Positions 21,943-32,676 of a stretch of 64,000 nt of DNA are shown here, piece by piece; the stretch's first letter is position 1; every line of letters begins with the position of its first letter. Under the pieces are notes generated by a model, which worked only from the letters and a program-made list of their open reading frames with translations, made no database searches and was not told where the DNA came from. The position numbers were made by a program, and so were the translations under genes. Source of the DNA: Paraconiothyrium sp. Pb-2020. Its lineage: Eukaryota > Ascomycota > Dothideomycetes > Pleosporales > Didymosphaeriaceae. Location: assembly GCA_022419385.1 (NCBI GenBank), contig JAJUBI010000005.1, positions 4,650,001 to 4,714,000 of the forward strand, read 5' to 3'.

Positions 21943-23292
21943 ATGGAGCTGTCCCAAGAACCAAATTCGAGCTGTGCGGCTTATCCCGATGGTGGGAAAA
22001 AGGCGTGCAGTGTGGTTCTTGGTGCCTGGTTCGCCTTGTTTCCTGCATCTGGACTTCTGAACTCTACCGGCATACTCCAAGCGTGGCTCTCCGAGCACCA
22101 TTCCATGGTCTATACGGAAAGTGAAATCAGCTGGATCTTCAGCTCTTTTGCTTTCCTCTTTTTCTTTGGTGGATTTATCGTTGGTATTATATCCTCTCAG
22201 TCTAGGCATGGACGCGAAGATCCTGATAGCATCAACAGGACCTTTATTTGATCGATATGGTTCGAAGAGACTATTACCAATTGGTGCTTTAGGGCTCGTT
22301 ACCTCGCTAGTAGCGACGAGCCTGTGCAAATGTAACCCTTTAAGAACAATAACGTTTTCAGACATGCACTAATTGGAGGTATAGCATACTACCAATATTT
22401 TCTCGCGTTTGGAATCCTTGGGGGATGTGCATCCTCGATCCTCTGGAATACAAGCATTGCTACCTTAGGCCACTGGTTCGACCAGAACCGTGGTTTCGCC
22501 ACCGGAATTGCTACAACCGCAGGAGGATTTGGTGGCGTCCTGTTTCCCATTATCTTCACTCGGCTTATCCACAGGATCGGATTTACTTGGACGATGAATT
22601 GTTTCGCGCTTGTTAGTGCGTCCTGCTTATTAATTGGTATCGCACTCCTCGAAACCCGTCTCCCAAGAAGTCCTCGTAGAAACCTCATCACGAACTGGCG
22701 CGGATTTCAGGACTCACGGTTTATCCTCACAATGTCAGCTATATTCATCCTGGACTGGGCTGTGATGGTGCCACCGGCGTATATCTCAACCTACTCAGCA
22801 CATCAAGGTTTCCAAAACATGTCCAACTATGTACTGGCCATCCTTAACGCAGCCTCGACTATCGGACGCGGATTACCTGGGCCCATAGCAGACAAGTTGG
22901 GCCGATTCAACGTTATGATATTATGCTCAGGTGCATGCACAGTATCAATATTAGGACTTTGGCTTAATGTAGGCTCCAGTCATGCAGCCCTTCTCACTTT
23001 CGCAGTGCTTTACGGAGTCTTCAGTGGACCAGCATATAGCCTGACTCCTGTATGCGTTGCACAACTATGTCAACCTGGCGACTATGCTAGCATGTACGGC
23101 ACGGGATATGGCATTGTAAGCTTTGCAACATTGGCTGGTGTGCCTGTCTCAGGAAGCATCCTTGGTGTTGGAGACGGCAAGAATTACTCTGGATTGATAT
23201 TCTTCTGTGGCGCTGCGTATGCTACCTCCACAATTCTCTTTGTTGTTGCTCGAGGGTTCAGTGCTGGATGGGGCTTTCAAGTCAAATTTTGA
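21943..23292 (+). CDS. MFS transporter, monocarboxylate (MCT) type
   Basis: This is a twelve-helix transporter of the fungal monocarboxylate-porter-like group. Exons 21943-22183, 22239-22331 and 22385-23292 are joined in phase (introns of 55 and 53 bases), giving 413 residues. The N-terminal loop ends in YPDGGKKACSVVLGAWF, the MCT signature (DGGxxAWxVV with a variant middle). Other marks are GILQAWLSEH, the loop motif GPLFDRYGSKRLLPIGAL, HWFDQNRGFATGIATTAGGFGG (the RRGLAxGIAxAG block) and GRGLPGPIADKLGRFN after helix 7. The substrate is not predictable; relatives move carboxylates, riboflavin or secondary metabolites. It is about 900 bases downstream of the P450 on the same strand. Confidence 0.92.
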
Positions 23293-23696
23293 GTGGCAAA
23301 GAGTAAGATTTCTGTTGCGGCGAGGTTGGGGATGTATAACTGTAGAAATTGATATTTATCTTGATTAACTCCGCGGGCAAGTCGGTCACACACCGAAGTG
23401 GACCCTACTAGATAGTGCTTGAAAAGTCCCCCAGTGACGAGTTCGAACCAACCGAAGGTCAAACCGTCCGTACGAGCCGAAGCTATTGTAGGCCACGTGA
23501 GGCACAAGCCCATGATATGAATCGTCAATCAACATTCAGGACTTTGCCATGGCGTGTAGAAGCACCATTTGCGCGCGTGCCATACTTGACAAATATTTTG
23601 TGTGATGCGCCCCTAAACATGGTGTCATGCGACCGACGCGAAACAAACAAATAGGTATATAGGAAACACACTCTACGTCATCTTGCTCAGCCATGC
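23293..23696. other. Intergenic region
   Basis: No coding signal was seen. It contains the 3' flank of the MFS gene and ends where the duplicated promoter unit begins. Confidence 0.4.
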
Positions 23697-23719
23697 AGTT
23701 GGCTTACCCGCAACGCTTG

Positions 23720-23954
23720 ATTCACTTTCACCCACACCTGTAACTCCTTATAGCTATATAAATACGAACACCGGCCAGAAACTTTCTGAACACGCAACAC
23801 ACGTACACTCAACGTACTGATATACCACAAACGCCTTAACCTCGACACCATGGCGTCGCCTAACCAACCATTACGCGTGCAGTTGACTTCAGAGGTTGAA
23901 TTTTGCTCCTTAGCGCGCCTTCCGTACTTGGTAGGATGGGTGTTGCTGAGGTGA
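23720..23954 (+). pseudogene. Truncated duplicate of the promoter and 5' end of the next gene
   Basis: 23720-23880 is a diverged copy of 23985-24155. Both have ACACCTGTAACTCCTT, then a TATATAAA box about 20 bases on, then CGAACACC, TTTCTGAACACG and an ATG followed by MASPN(Q/E)PLRV. In this copy the match ends about 11 codons after the ATG at 23850. The frame then runs through unrelated residues to a TGA at 23952-23954. It could still make a 34-residue peptide, but it looks like a broken tandem duplicate. Confidence 0.7.
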
Positions 23955-24126
23955 AGCCGGAACTTCCCTGAAAAACCTGATATACATTCACCTTCACCTG
24001 TAACTCCTTGACTATATAAAATCGAACACCAACCAAAATTCTTTTCTGAACACGGAAGGCAAGTCACTCGGCCACCACGTCCACCCACCCATACCGATAT
24101 CCCGCAACACTGCCAACATCGAAATC

Positions 24127-24629
24127 ATGGCATCTCCGAATGAGCCTTTGCGTGTACACATCCACACCATGCTGCTCGGTATCGACTACGAGCAGACTCA
24201 AAAGCAGAACCGTCAGTTTCCCGTTCTCGCAGGTAAGATACCCCACGCTCCTATATGCCACAACCCTTCAACTTGCTCTACACATACTGACAGAGTGCTC
24301 GCAACATAGGAAATATCACGTCCCTGGTGCGAACCATCAGCGGCCCTGACGCGGAGCTCAAGCACGTCTCTATCCGCGTCGCAAACATCCGCGCAAACGA
24401 CAGCTACGGCGCCATAACTGCTCAGAAAGCTCAGATAGTCGTCCATAGCAATGCGCCGAATGGGGACAAGCTGCTCGCGGAGGTACAGACTCGCCTGGAT
24501 ACGAACCTCATCGTAGCTCTAGCTGAGGAGGTGGACCGGGTCACAATCAGGGCCATGGAGGCGCTCAAGGCGAAGGAGGATATGGACGAGGCCACCATGA
24601 TGGCAGCGATTCAGAATGAGCAATTCTGA
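24127..24629 (+). CDS. Small hypothetical protein
   Basis: Two exons, 24127-24232 and 24310-24629, are joined across a 77-base intron (GTAAGA..CATAG) in phase, giving 141 residues. The protein begins MASPNEPLRVHIHTMLLGIDYE, is mixed alpha/beta in composition and ends in an alanine/glutamate-rich helix (EEVDRVTIRAMEALKAKEDMDEATMM). It has no signal peptide, membrane helix or recognised motif. The promoter has a clear TATATAAA box about 110 bases before the ATG. Its 5' part exists a second time just upstream. Confidence 0.75.
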
Positions 24630-25117
24630 TTACTTCTCCCTGCTTTAGCATGAGTATTCTCGAAGTAAGGCGGTAGTGAGCATGCCAAGGTCTTGGATTG
24701 AGTCGCGATAGAGGCGCATGGATAGACTAGCAAATCCCGTAAACTGGGGTCTCAGCAGATGGAATACAAATGAGTACAGACAAACATTAGATCCACAAAC
24801 GTGAAGTTGCTCAACATTAAAAGTACACGAGCTCAGGCAACCTTGGATCATGTTTGCGTTTTGCATCCACCAAAACACCTTGTCGATCTGAAAAATCCTG
24901 ACTCTGTTCTCGCCGGGCGCTCTGTAGTTCTTCAGCATGCTCAAAGGAAAGAGTAGCGAGGCATCTCACGGTCTAGCATGAATGGAAAGGGGGAACAAAG
25001 ACTCGGCTTTGTTGGCGGATAGCCTGGACTGAGATCATAGATTATAGATTACACCCCAGTTCAAATACATAGACATCGCATCAATCGCAACGTGAACTCC
25101 AAAATACTGCCGCCACA
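24630..25117. other. Intergenic region
   Basis: 3' flanks of two converging units. No coding signal was seen. Confidence 0.4.
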
Positions 25118-25331
25118 TCAGCCAAGCATATCATCCACGTCCGCGTCATCATCTTCATCCACCACATCCTCCTCGCTAGGCGCAAAGCTAACCTTCTTCT
25201 GCGGAACAAGCCTCATGCAGCTACGATGGCAACGACCATACTTAGTCAGCACAGTATCACCGTCATCTTCTCTCATCAGAAACTCCCTGCGAGCCCTCAG
25301 TAGCCGTCCAGCAGACGTCTCCTCCTCCACT
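25118..25331 (-). CDS. Acidic C-terminal reading frame following a single stop codon
   Basis: A frame of about 70 codons with clear coding character: LLRARREFLMREDDGDTVL, then a Cys-containing segment, then an acidic tail ending DDDADVDDMLG. It lies in the same frame as the long gene upstream (25332-28042), directly after that gene's TGA at 25332-25334. It could be a last exon reached by a splice I cannot define, a readthrough extension, or a piece separated by a recent nonsense change. Confidence 0.45.
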
Positions 25332-28042
25332 CAGCCCCAGGAAATAGCATCGTAAGACATGTTCCGTAGGCAAGCCAACTCGAGTTCCTCCGCGCCGCCT
25401 CGTAGATACGAGTTCGATGGGCCGGGCTCGGGATCCCAGGAGTGTTCATGCGTCTTCTCATTGACACTCCGGCCCCCGGGTGACGTCTACCTGACTCATC
25501 AGCATGACGTCTCATCGTGAAACTCCCACTCCTTCCATCTCACCTTCGCAAACGGGAGACCGCAGAAGATGCATCGCTCACGGTTAGGATCTAACCTGGA
25601 GGTTTCTATCCAGGACTCGCACCCTTCGTCCTTGCGGTGGCGCCACATGGCCCAGCCTGACTCCGCAGAAGACTTGCTTCCGAACGCTGCTTCCTCATTG
25701 CTAGCCGTTGGGTGCTTATCTGTGTCCAGAGCTGTGAAAAGGCGCTCTAGCGATAGAGGGTTGCGCCTGAGAGAAGTGTCATCACGAGGACCTTGCTCGT
25801 CGGCGCGGTCATGTTCCGCGTCCTTCGCAGACTCTCCAAGGCGCCACGCTTTAACGCCATTCCTACCTACCGGCCGGGGACTCAAGTGCTTCGCTGCGGC
25901 ACCAGCCTCCAGTGGTGCCTGAGGCTGTAGAGCAGTGCTCTCGATAGCTACACCCGAGCCGGTAGGAAACATAGGCCCCAGTTCGGTGGGTGGTAACGGA
26001 AGAGTCATTGCGTAGCCTCGCTTTTCACCTAGACTGTCCGCGCGATGCCTTGATGCGGGTACCTCCTTGCAAAGCTCAGCGAGTTTTTGCGCCGATCGCA
26101 CTCGTGATAGCTCGGCTTCGTGCTCGATTGTGTTGATAAGATCACCAGCGTTGTAGAAGTCGTCTTCGTCGGGACTTCCTGATGGAGAGACTTTGTTCAC
26201 CAAGACCCCGGCGTAAAAATCCTCTTCATGCACACTGGCTGTCAGAGACAAGAGCGATTGATCATCCTTTGTCGGTGGTTTTAGGCTCTCAATGCTGTCC
26301 TTGAGCATATGCTCGTATTGGTACTCCGCCGGGCCAAACGTTCGGTTCCATGTGCCTTTGTAGCCTGGCTTGCCGCTGCCGACGCTAGAAGAGTCATCCT
26401 TGATCTCTGGAGCGCTGATCAAGACCTGTCGACCGTTGCTTGTATCCGGGAGGCTGATGCCGGCATCATCTCTAGCTTCCAAAATCTCGCGGACCTGTCT
26501 GAGGTACGAATAGGCCTCTGTATCCTCGTCGTGGAAGTCCGAAAGCATCTGGTGAACTCGCGCGAGGGATGTATGCTTGGGGAATTGGAAGTGGTGAAGG
26601 GGGTTGGTGAGGAGTACGACCATGGAGACGCTAGGGAACCAGTAGAAAGAACTGGCTTCTATTGCTTCTACGTTCAACGCGGTATCTTCTATCTGAAAAT
26701 CCGAAGGAACCTGCTCACAAGGCGACGCACTTGTCGCTTGAGGCGAATCCGCACCTCCACGTAATTGTGTTCCCTCTAGTGACTCGCATGAGAAGAGATC
26801 CGGATAGTGTTCAAGGATTCGCAGCTCACTCTCCTCAAGCTCGGCGCAAAACTGTGTGACCTGATCATGTATTTGCTGCAGCTGTTCTTGCAGCACTCTG
26901 GTCTCAGCCCTCGCAAGATCGGCTCTCTGTCCTGCAGCAGACGTCTCCTCTCTTCTTTCCCGTACCTTCCGTTCTAGATCGCGAATCCGACGATGTGCAC
27001 ACGCAAGCTCCTCATCCTGCCACTCGACCGTTGCTTCAACATCGTTGATGATCTGCTCTAAGTGATCGATCATGCGGCTGCGAGAGGCGTTTTCCAACTG
27101 AAGGATTCGTGCTCGGTCGATCCAAAGCTGCTCGTGCTCAAGAAAATAATCTTCCTGTAGTGGCGAGGATAGGTTTTCCTCACGCCAATCTCCAAGACTA
27201 TTTCGAATCTGATCCATGTAGAAGTCTTCAGAAGGCGGACTACTTGCTAGGTCCGAGAACAATGAAAAAGCGCCGCCTCTCAACTGCGGTACGTCATCTT
27301 TCGGGTTAGACTCCCCATGCGAGGCCTGCTTCGCAGTATCGTCTCCTTGGGTGGCTTCTTCGGTTGATGGTGCTAGTGGAGGCGGATACGATGTCGCGGA
27401 ACTGCTAAGGGCATCACCCGCTTCGGTAATGGTGGAAGAATTGCGCGATCTTTGTGACTCTTTGGGTTCTTGAGGGGATTGGCTCTTTGCTTCGCCCCTT
27501 CCACTTCCAAAAGTGCGGACTTCCTGGTCATCTTCACTGACATCTGATAGTGTTCCTGGCCTGTCCGGTGGTGGAGCGCTGGCAGCCGGTTCCTGTGCCC
27601 CTTGCCGTTGGTCCAGTCGTCCAACAAGCGGCTCCAACCTCTCAACTACCCTCGAAAGTTGTAGAGCCAGTTCACTCTCCTCTCTCAACCTGCGGTTCTC
27701 CTGCCTCAACTCCTCAAGCTCCTTATCCTTAGCCTCTATCTCGTCGTAGTAATCACCCATCCACAGCTCTCGGAACTTTTCCTGTTTCATAACCACATAC
27801 CACCCCCTTGCACCGATGGCTTCGAGAGCATCAAACAGTCGCAGAAGCTCCGTAGTGTCTAGTCTCCCATACTCCGTGCAAGCTTGCCGCGTACGCTCGA
27901 GGAAAGCGGCAACTGGTTCGATGCGTCTGGTTTCCCAATCGGGGAGGGAGTAGGCTGTGTCGTGGTTCACTTCAAGGAGTGCATCCCATGTCCTGGGTGC
28001 GTCGGAATGGAAATCGGCATCGTTGAATGAGTGAGGCATCAT
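25332..28042 (-). CDS. Large coiled-coil protein, hypothetical
   Basis: A long frame of about 850 residues. The N-terminal domain (TWDALLEVNHDTAYSLPDWETRRIEPVA) is followed by two coiled-coil stretches: YYDEIEAKDKELEELRQENRRLREE (about residues 105-140) and a longer one around LEQIINDVEATVEWQDEELACAHRRIRDLERKVRERREE. The rest is low-complexity, Ser/Pro/Glu-rich linker. The frame is open upstream to 28207, but the ATG pair at 28042 is the better start. Near the end, ERCIFCGLPFAKVRWKEWEFHDETSC looks like a C2HC zinc finger and stops at 25499. A 57-base intron with good sites (GTGAGA at 25543, TGCTGAT, GTAG at 25487) would remove half the finger. It would give instead a tail of about 50 residues with NSYLRGGAEELELACLRNM, ending at TGA 25332. 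The function is unknown; it is probably a structural or scaffold protein. Confidence 0.75.
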
Positions 28043-28207
28043 AGGCTCGTAGATGATGATGGTATGTTGCTGTTGGACTGGTAATCGATAGGTTAATTTC
28101 AGGAAACAAATCGGTGTGCGGGTACTGCAACAACTTTCGTACTTTGGTAGGTGTCGCAGGTAGAAGTGTATATCAAAGTTTGAAGAGATTATAGAATCGG
28201 ACAACAT

Positions 28208-28853
28208 ACACCTTACTTGTACACTTGGTCGCTCGCTTTGATTGCACCAACTGTGAAGCTTTGCTGAAGTGGAAAGGAGACTGTAAGGTGTTCGATGGCG
28301 TGGTATCTAATATCGATGACGGAACGTGAAGTAGACCTCTCCTACCATAGAGCAAGCTGTCAAGAGGATATGATGTGACGAACTTGGTGACGCTGCTGTG
28401 ACGGGGACATGGAAGGTACAAACTAGAGGCGCAACCAACGCCCGCACGCATAACAGTTGGAACATGGAAGAAGCATAGAATTAGTGTCGCGAGATAAAAG
28501 CCCAATAATCTAACAGAGTGCGCTTGTCATACATGATGTTGACTGGGTATACCGTTTACTTTTGTGCTTGCTCCCTGGCTGTGACGCCCGATAGTAGTAG
28601 CAAGGTCCGAGAGAAAAGAAATGCAAGGAAACGCCTGCCTGATAGCGCCACCATAGCCCGTCTACCAAGTCTTGGAAAAAGAAATGCTCGCTTTGCTGTG
28701 AATTATGTAGCGTGAAATATGTCCAGAGTGCCACGTGAGGAGCGTGTAATGTTCGCGAGTCGCGATTGCTCTGCCAACGTCGACCATAGTTGTCGCGTGT
28801 GCGTCATCCACCAACACGCGACCAACGCCGTCGCCGCAGTACGACTACCACCC
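28208..28853. other. Intergenic region
   Basis: Short frames on both strands without protein-like composition. It contains the promoter of the coiled-coil gene. Confidence 0.4.
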
Positions 28854-29930
28854 TCAAGCTTTTGTCGTTTCGATGGAGCGGTTTGAGCGCTCTTTAGCAG
28901 CTTGCGACATGGCCAGCTCCCTCAGGGCAGGATTCGCCTCGTCGAGCAGGATCCGGGGACTCCGTTGACCGCGCGTAAGACTATTACGACGCGAAGTGAC
29001 TCGGCTGCCGGCTTTTGAATTAGGATCCGATGGAGAAAAGTTCCTGATGCTGTTTGCGCGCGAGGACGGCACGCTAGGTCCATCGTAAGTGCTTCCGGGG
29101 CCAGGACGATACTGCGTGCTACGCGATTCCTGGCTGTTGCGACGAGAACCGGCTTCGTGCTCGAAGGAGTTGGCCCGGGAGGCCGTGCGAGAACTGGGAT
29201 GCGAGCGCTGGTATTCCGGATCATCGGCTCGCACCATGTGGCGGAAGCGATCGTTGCGCTTGTCGAGGCACCAGAGCTTGTACGGGCCCGGGATGAATTC
29301 GCCCTCTTCGTCCCAGCAGTTGACCCATGCGACGCCGTCATCAAGCTGGAAGAAGCCCGCCTGGACCATACGACCTTTGTAGTTTTCGATCATACCGTAC
29401 TTCTTTCGAACCTCGTAATCTGGATTCAAGAGGTACTTCTTGAGAACTTTGGAGTAGCGCACTGGAACGGGGGAAGAAACGGGGACAGTCTCTTTGGGCT
29501 TCTCTTCCACCGCCCCTCCTACCGGACCTCCCTCCTTGGACACGATCTCGGTAGCTTCAGGCTCGCCATGCTCTTTGTACGTTGCGACAAGGTACCAACC
29601 ACGACCGGGAACATACTCGTACACTCCAGGGACAGGCGACTCCCAATGCTCAGTTCTCCTCTGAGGTCTGTCGTTCTTCTTGAACCATTTATGCGGCTGG
29701 AAGACTTTCTGAGTCGCGACGAACAAATTCGGCGTCATACTCGCGATGCTTCGATAGTACACCCTCAAGTAACTCTTTCTCGGTATCCAGGAGTGGGACA
29801 GGTTGTTCAGCTGCGGCAAAGTTTCAATGAGGCGACGTTGAAATTTTCGTGGGCTGACAGCCGAATTTGTTAGGGTCCCCAACGGCTTTGAATCTTGGAA
29901 GAGAGGCGAAGCACGTGAAGTTGAGCACAC
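28854..29930 (-). CDS. Hypothetical protein, possibly mitochondrial
   Basis: A frame of 358 codons without introns. The first 64 residues are rich in Arg, Ser and Leu and poor in acids (KFQRRLIETLPQLNNLSHSW), which could be a mitochondrial presequence. If translation starts instead at the ATG at 29738, the protein begins MTPNLFVATQKVFQPHKWF. The middle has an ordered domain with aromatic residues (VPGVYEYVPGRGWYLVATYKEHG; GFFQLDDGVAWVNCWDEEGEF). The last 110 residues are a Ser/Arg-rich disordered tail with repeated SRANS, SRRNS and SRVTSRRNS units, likely phosphorylation sites. I do not recognise the family. Confidence 0.75.
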   Translation of the reverse strand: MCSTSRASPLFQDSKPLGTLTNSAVSPRKFQRRLIETLPQLNNLSHSWIPRKSYLRVYYRSIASMTPNLFVATQKVFQPHKWFKKNDRPQRRTEHWESPVPGVYEYVPGRGWYLVATYKEHGEPEATEIVSKEGGPVGGAVEEKPKETVPVSSPVPVRYSKVLKKYLLNPDYEVRKKYGMIENYKGRMVQAGFFQLDDGVAWVNCWDEEGEFIPGPYKLWCLDKRNDRFRHMVRADDPEYQRSHPSSRTASRANSFEHEAGSRRNSQESRSTQYRPGPGSTYDGPSVPSSRANSIRNFSPSDPNSKAGSRVTSRRNSLTRGQRSPRILLDEANPALRELAMSQAAKERSNRSIETTKA

Positions 29931-32676
29931 GTATCCTCAGACCTTCCAACAGCACCGCCGCGCCAAGTTGGTATCCCTAAGGCAGATGTGCTGCGCGATG
30001 ATGAATTGGATCACACGACAAGATTGGTCGTGACGATCTCCCTGCGCAAAGCGAGACAGCCGACAAGCGAACGCGTACCGCGCTCCCGTGCAAGACGCAC
30101 GACACAGGCCGAACGAATCGACACTGAAAGGAGAGTGTTCGAAATCAATGAACGATGAGCTGTAGAGGAGGAAATCCGTGCCAGGGGCAGATTGCGAAGC
30201 TTTTTACAGTAGCGGTGGGGAACGGGAACTAAAGTAGCGACAAAAGCTCTCGCGACACCAGGCGGGCTCGACCGTTGCGGTGAGAAAAAATAGCAAATTA
30301 TCAGGAATGATTACGGTGCGCGCCCGACACAGGGCCTGCACCGTGAGCACATCGATTGGCGCAGGAGCACAGCATCGCGTCCATTGATAATGCGACCTGG
30401 GGAACGTGGGTTGCGCCGCTTTGGCAGAGGGAAAGAAGGGAAGGGGTGGCGCGGTGCTCTGGCAGGATACATGCCCCTGCGCAGCCCACAACAACAGCTC
30501 CACCGACATGGGCTTCGGCAACGGGCGTACAGCTTTCCATCCACCGCATCCGGGGGCTGCCCACAATCATCAAAGCAAGAAAGCCGCGCTTCACCGTCGT
30601 CATCCTGTTATCGCCGCACCATCTCCCCAGGGGCCAGCGGCTTTCCGGGTCTTCCCTCGTCCCGGCTCTTCCCTCGACCCAGCATCCACTCACCACAACA
30701 TCACACTACCTGTGTTGCGACGCGCCCAGCAGCGCTGCCTCGTTCCTGCCTCTTCTCTATCATCCAGATTACCCTCTCGGCCAATGAATGCCCCAGCAGT
30801 CCCCTCGTGCTATCGGGTACTCAGTATGCAAGATAATGCGGCTGATGTGCAACAGACGGGTTGTGCGCTCCCACGGCACCATTGCAATTGCCCTGGCGAC
30901 GTGCAGACCAGGAAGCGATGTCGGTGTAGGCCTTCGCTCTGACATGTGCTATGCTAGGGGATGCGGCTGCGCTACCGACACGAGGCACCGCGTTCTCGCC
31001 GGTAAGCAGTCGCCAAAGCTGGCCTGTTTCATCCAGAGAGCGGTGTACACGGGCTGGTTTGTGGTGTTGAGCTCAGGCTGCGGGCAGTTTGATATGTGTG
31101 CATGCGCCACAATCGAGCAAAACGAATATTTCGCCCGAAACAGCTCCATCTGATAGTCTCTGATGCCATTTCTGCCGCTCAGTCAGGCCGCTTCTCAGGA
31201 TCCACCAGGAGCTGCCAAGCTGTGCTGATAATGAGAAGCCGCTGATGCTGATGTCTGTCTTGCCCATACGTACACACATGCACCGCGTCCCACAACATCG
31301 CACGCGTCCCATTAATCCGCAACACCTTCCATCACCATACATCTGCCTTCTCCAACGCGTAAAGCGCCGCGGAAATCCCCATCGCGTGCGCATGTTCACA
31401 TGCAGTTCCGATGAGCATATACAATATCCTAATCGGATCAGATGCAGCCAGCTTACATCCGCACCCAACCTTACCTTCGCCAATCTACCCTCGCCGACGG
31501 CTCCTGCGCACACCCCGGCCTGTCGTCACACGCATACACAAGACATCTTGCATCATACACGCACAATTGCCGTTTTTGCGAGGTGGATGCCAAGGCGTGT
31601 GTATGCGGGTTGTTCTCGATGTGTGACGGGTCGGTTGAATGCGCTCCGAGGCGCGGGTCTGCTAACAACACCCGTTAGTGACTTCTCCGCGTGTATGGAG
31701 AAGCTGCGGAATGCTGTGCGAGCGGGATCCACTGCGGAGCATACTGTGGTGTATGGAAGTGTGGAGCGTGTGGCGTCATCTTGCTTCGAAGGGTGTATTG
31801 CTGAGGGCGCCTTTGCAGACGGTTAGCGGGGAATTTGGGCGGGTGTGGTTGAGTGGAGTCGAATCAGTTTCACCCAAGGTAAACTAGCGATTACGCAAGT
31901 TTATTTGATGGGCTGCGTTGTGCACTTTGATTAATGATAATCTTGGGCGAAGTACCGGTCAATTTAGGGTACGTGTGTTGAGACAAATACAGGTAACTTG
32001 TTCAGCCTCGTAGTGGCTAATTCTACAGATATGATAGGCTTCTTCTTTTCAAACTGTGCAACTGGATTTTCTAGCTGATGAAGAGGTGTTTTATTAGAAG
32101 TATGATTAGGCGTATATGCTACGATCTGTGACGTGCTGCGAGCTGATCGGTGATGTCATATCTCGGTTTCCTGCGATCGAGTAGGGGATGGACTCCGAAG
32201 ACCTACATACTTGGTTCCTATTAATTAGCTTTGAAATATGTTCTTTCTGTTCCCTTCCAAAGTCGACACTTCATCACGTGCTGTTACGCAATTCCTAGTA
32301 TTTTTTGGGAATAACTACGATGGAACTAGATCACGAAGGGGTTGGTTGCTAGCACTGGGAGCGCACGGTCGTTGTGTTGAATAGATGAATTTGTTGTTAT
32401 GATTGTGGAAGTCTTTGGGAAGTTCTAGTTGTCGAAGGCGCTAGGAAAGTGGGTGAAGGAAGGCTATAGCCGATCGTTACAAATTGCTCCTTCTGAGGAA
32501 ATGTTGCTCTTGAGGTTATTACTAGGCTGGACGTGGTAGGTAAGTCTAAGACAAATTTGATTATTTTATTAACATTGGAACGTCAGAATTTGTAGTTCAA
32601 TCGCTATCACGGGCCAACAACGAGGTATTTATATGGTATGGCGATGTCATGAAATACAGCTACCGTATGTTGCCCC
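29931..32676. other. Long gene-poor region
   Basis: 2.7 kb. From 30200 to 31850 both strands carry many overlapping frames of 60-190 codons because the DNA is GC-rich there. None has convincing protein character, conserved motifs or splice structure. From 31880 to 32640 the DNA is AT-richer and empty. A long 5' leader or a noncoding RNA is possible but unsupported. Confidence 0.45.

Noticed and set aside
23435..23460. A GTTCGAACC word suggesting a tRNA T-loop
   Set aside because: No matching acceptor stem, D-arm or anticodon arm could be drawn around it.
25360..27300. LRGG motifs resembling the end of ubiquitin
   Set aside because: They occur inside disordered segments without a ubiquitin fold; the repetition of LRGGA is noted but not read as a ubiquitin tail.
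30301..31153. Several overlapping frames of 120-180 codons on both strands
   Set aside because: All arise from GC-rich DNA with few stops; none shows protein-like composition, splice structure or a motif.
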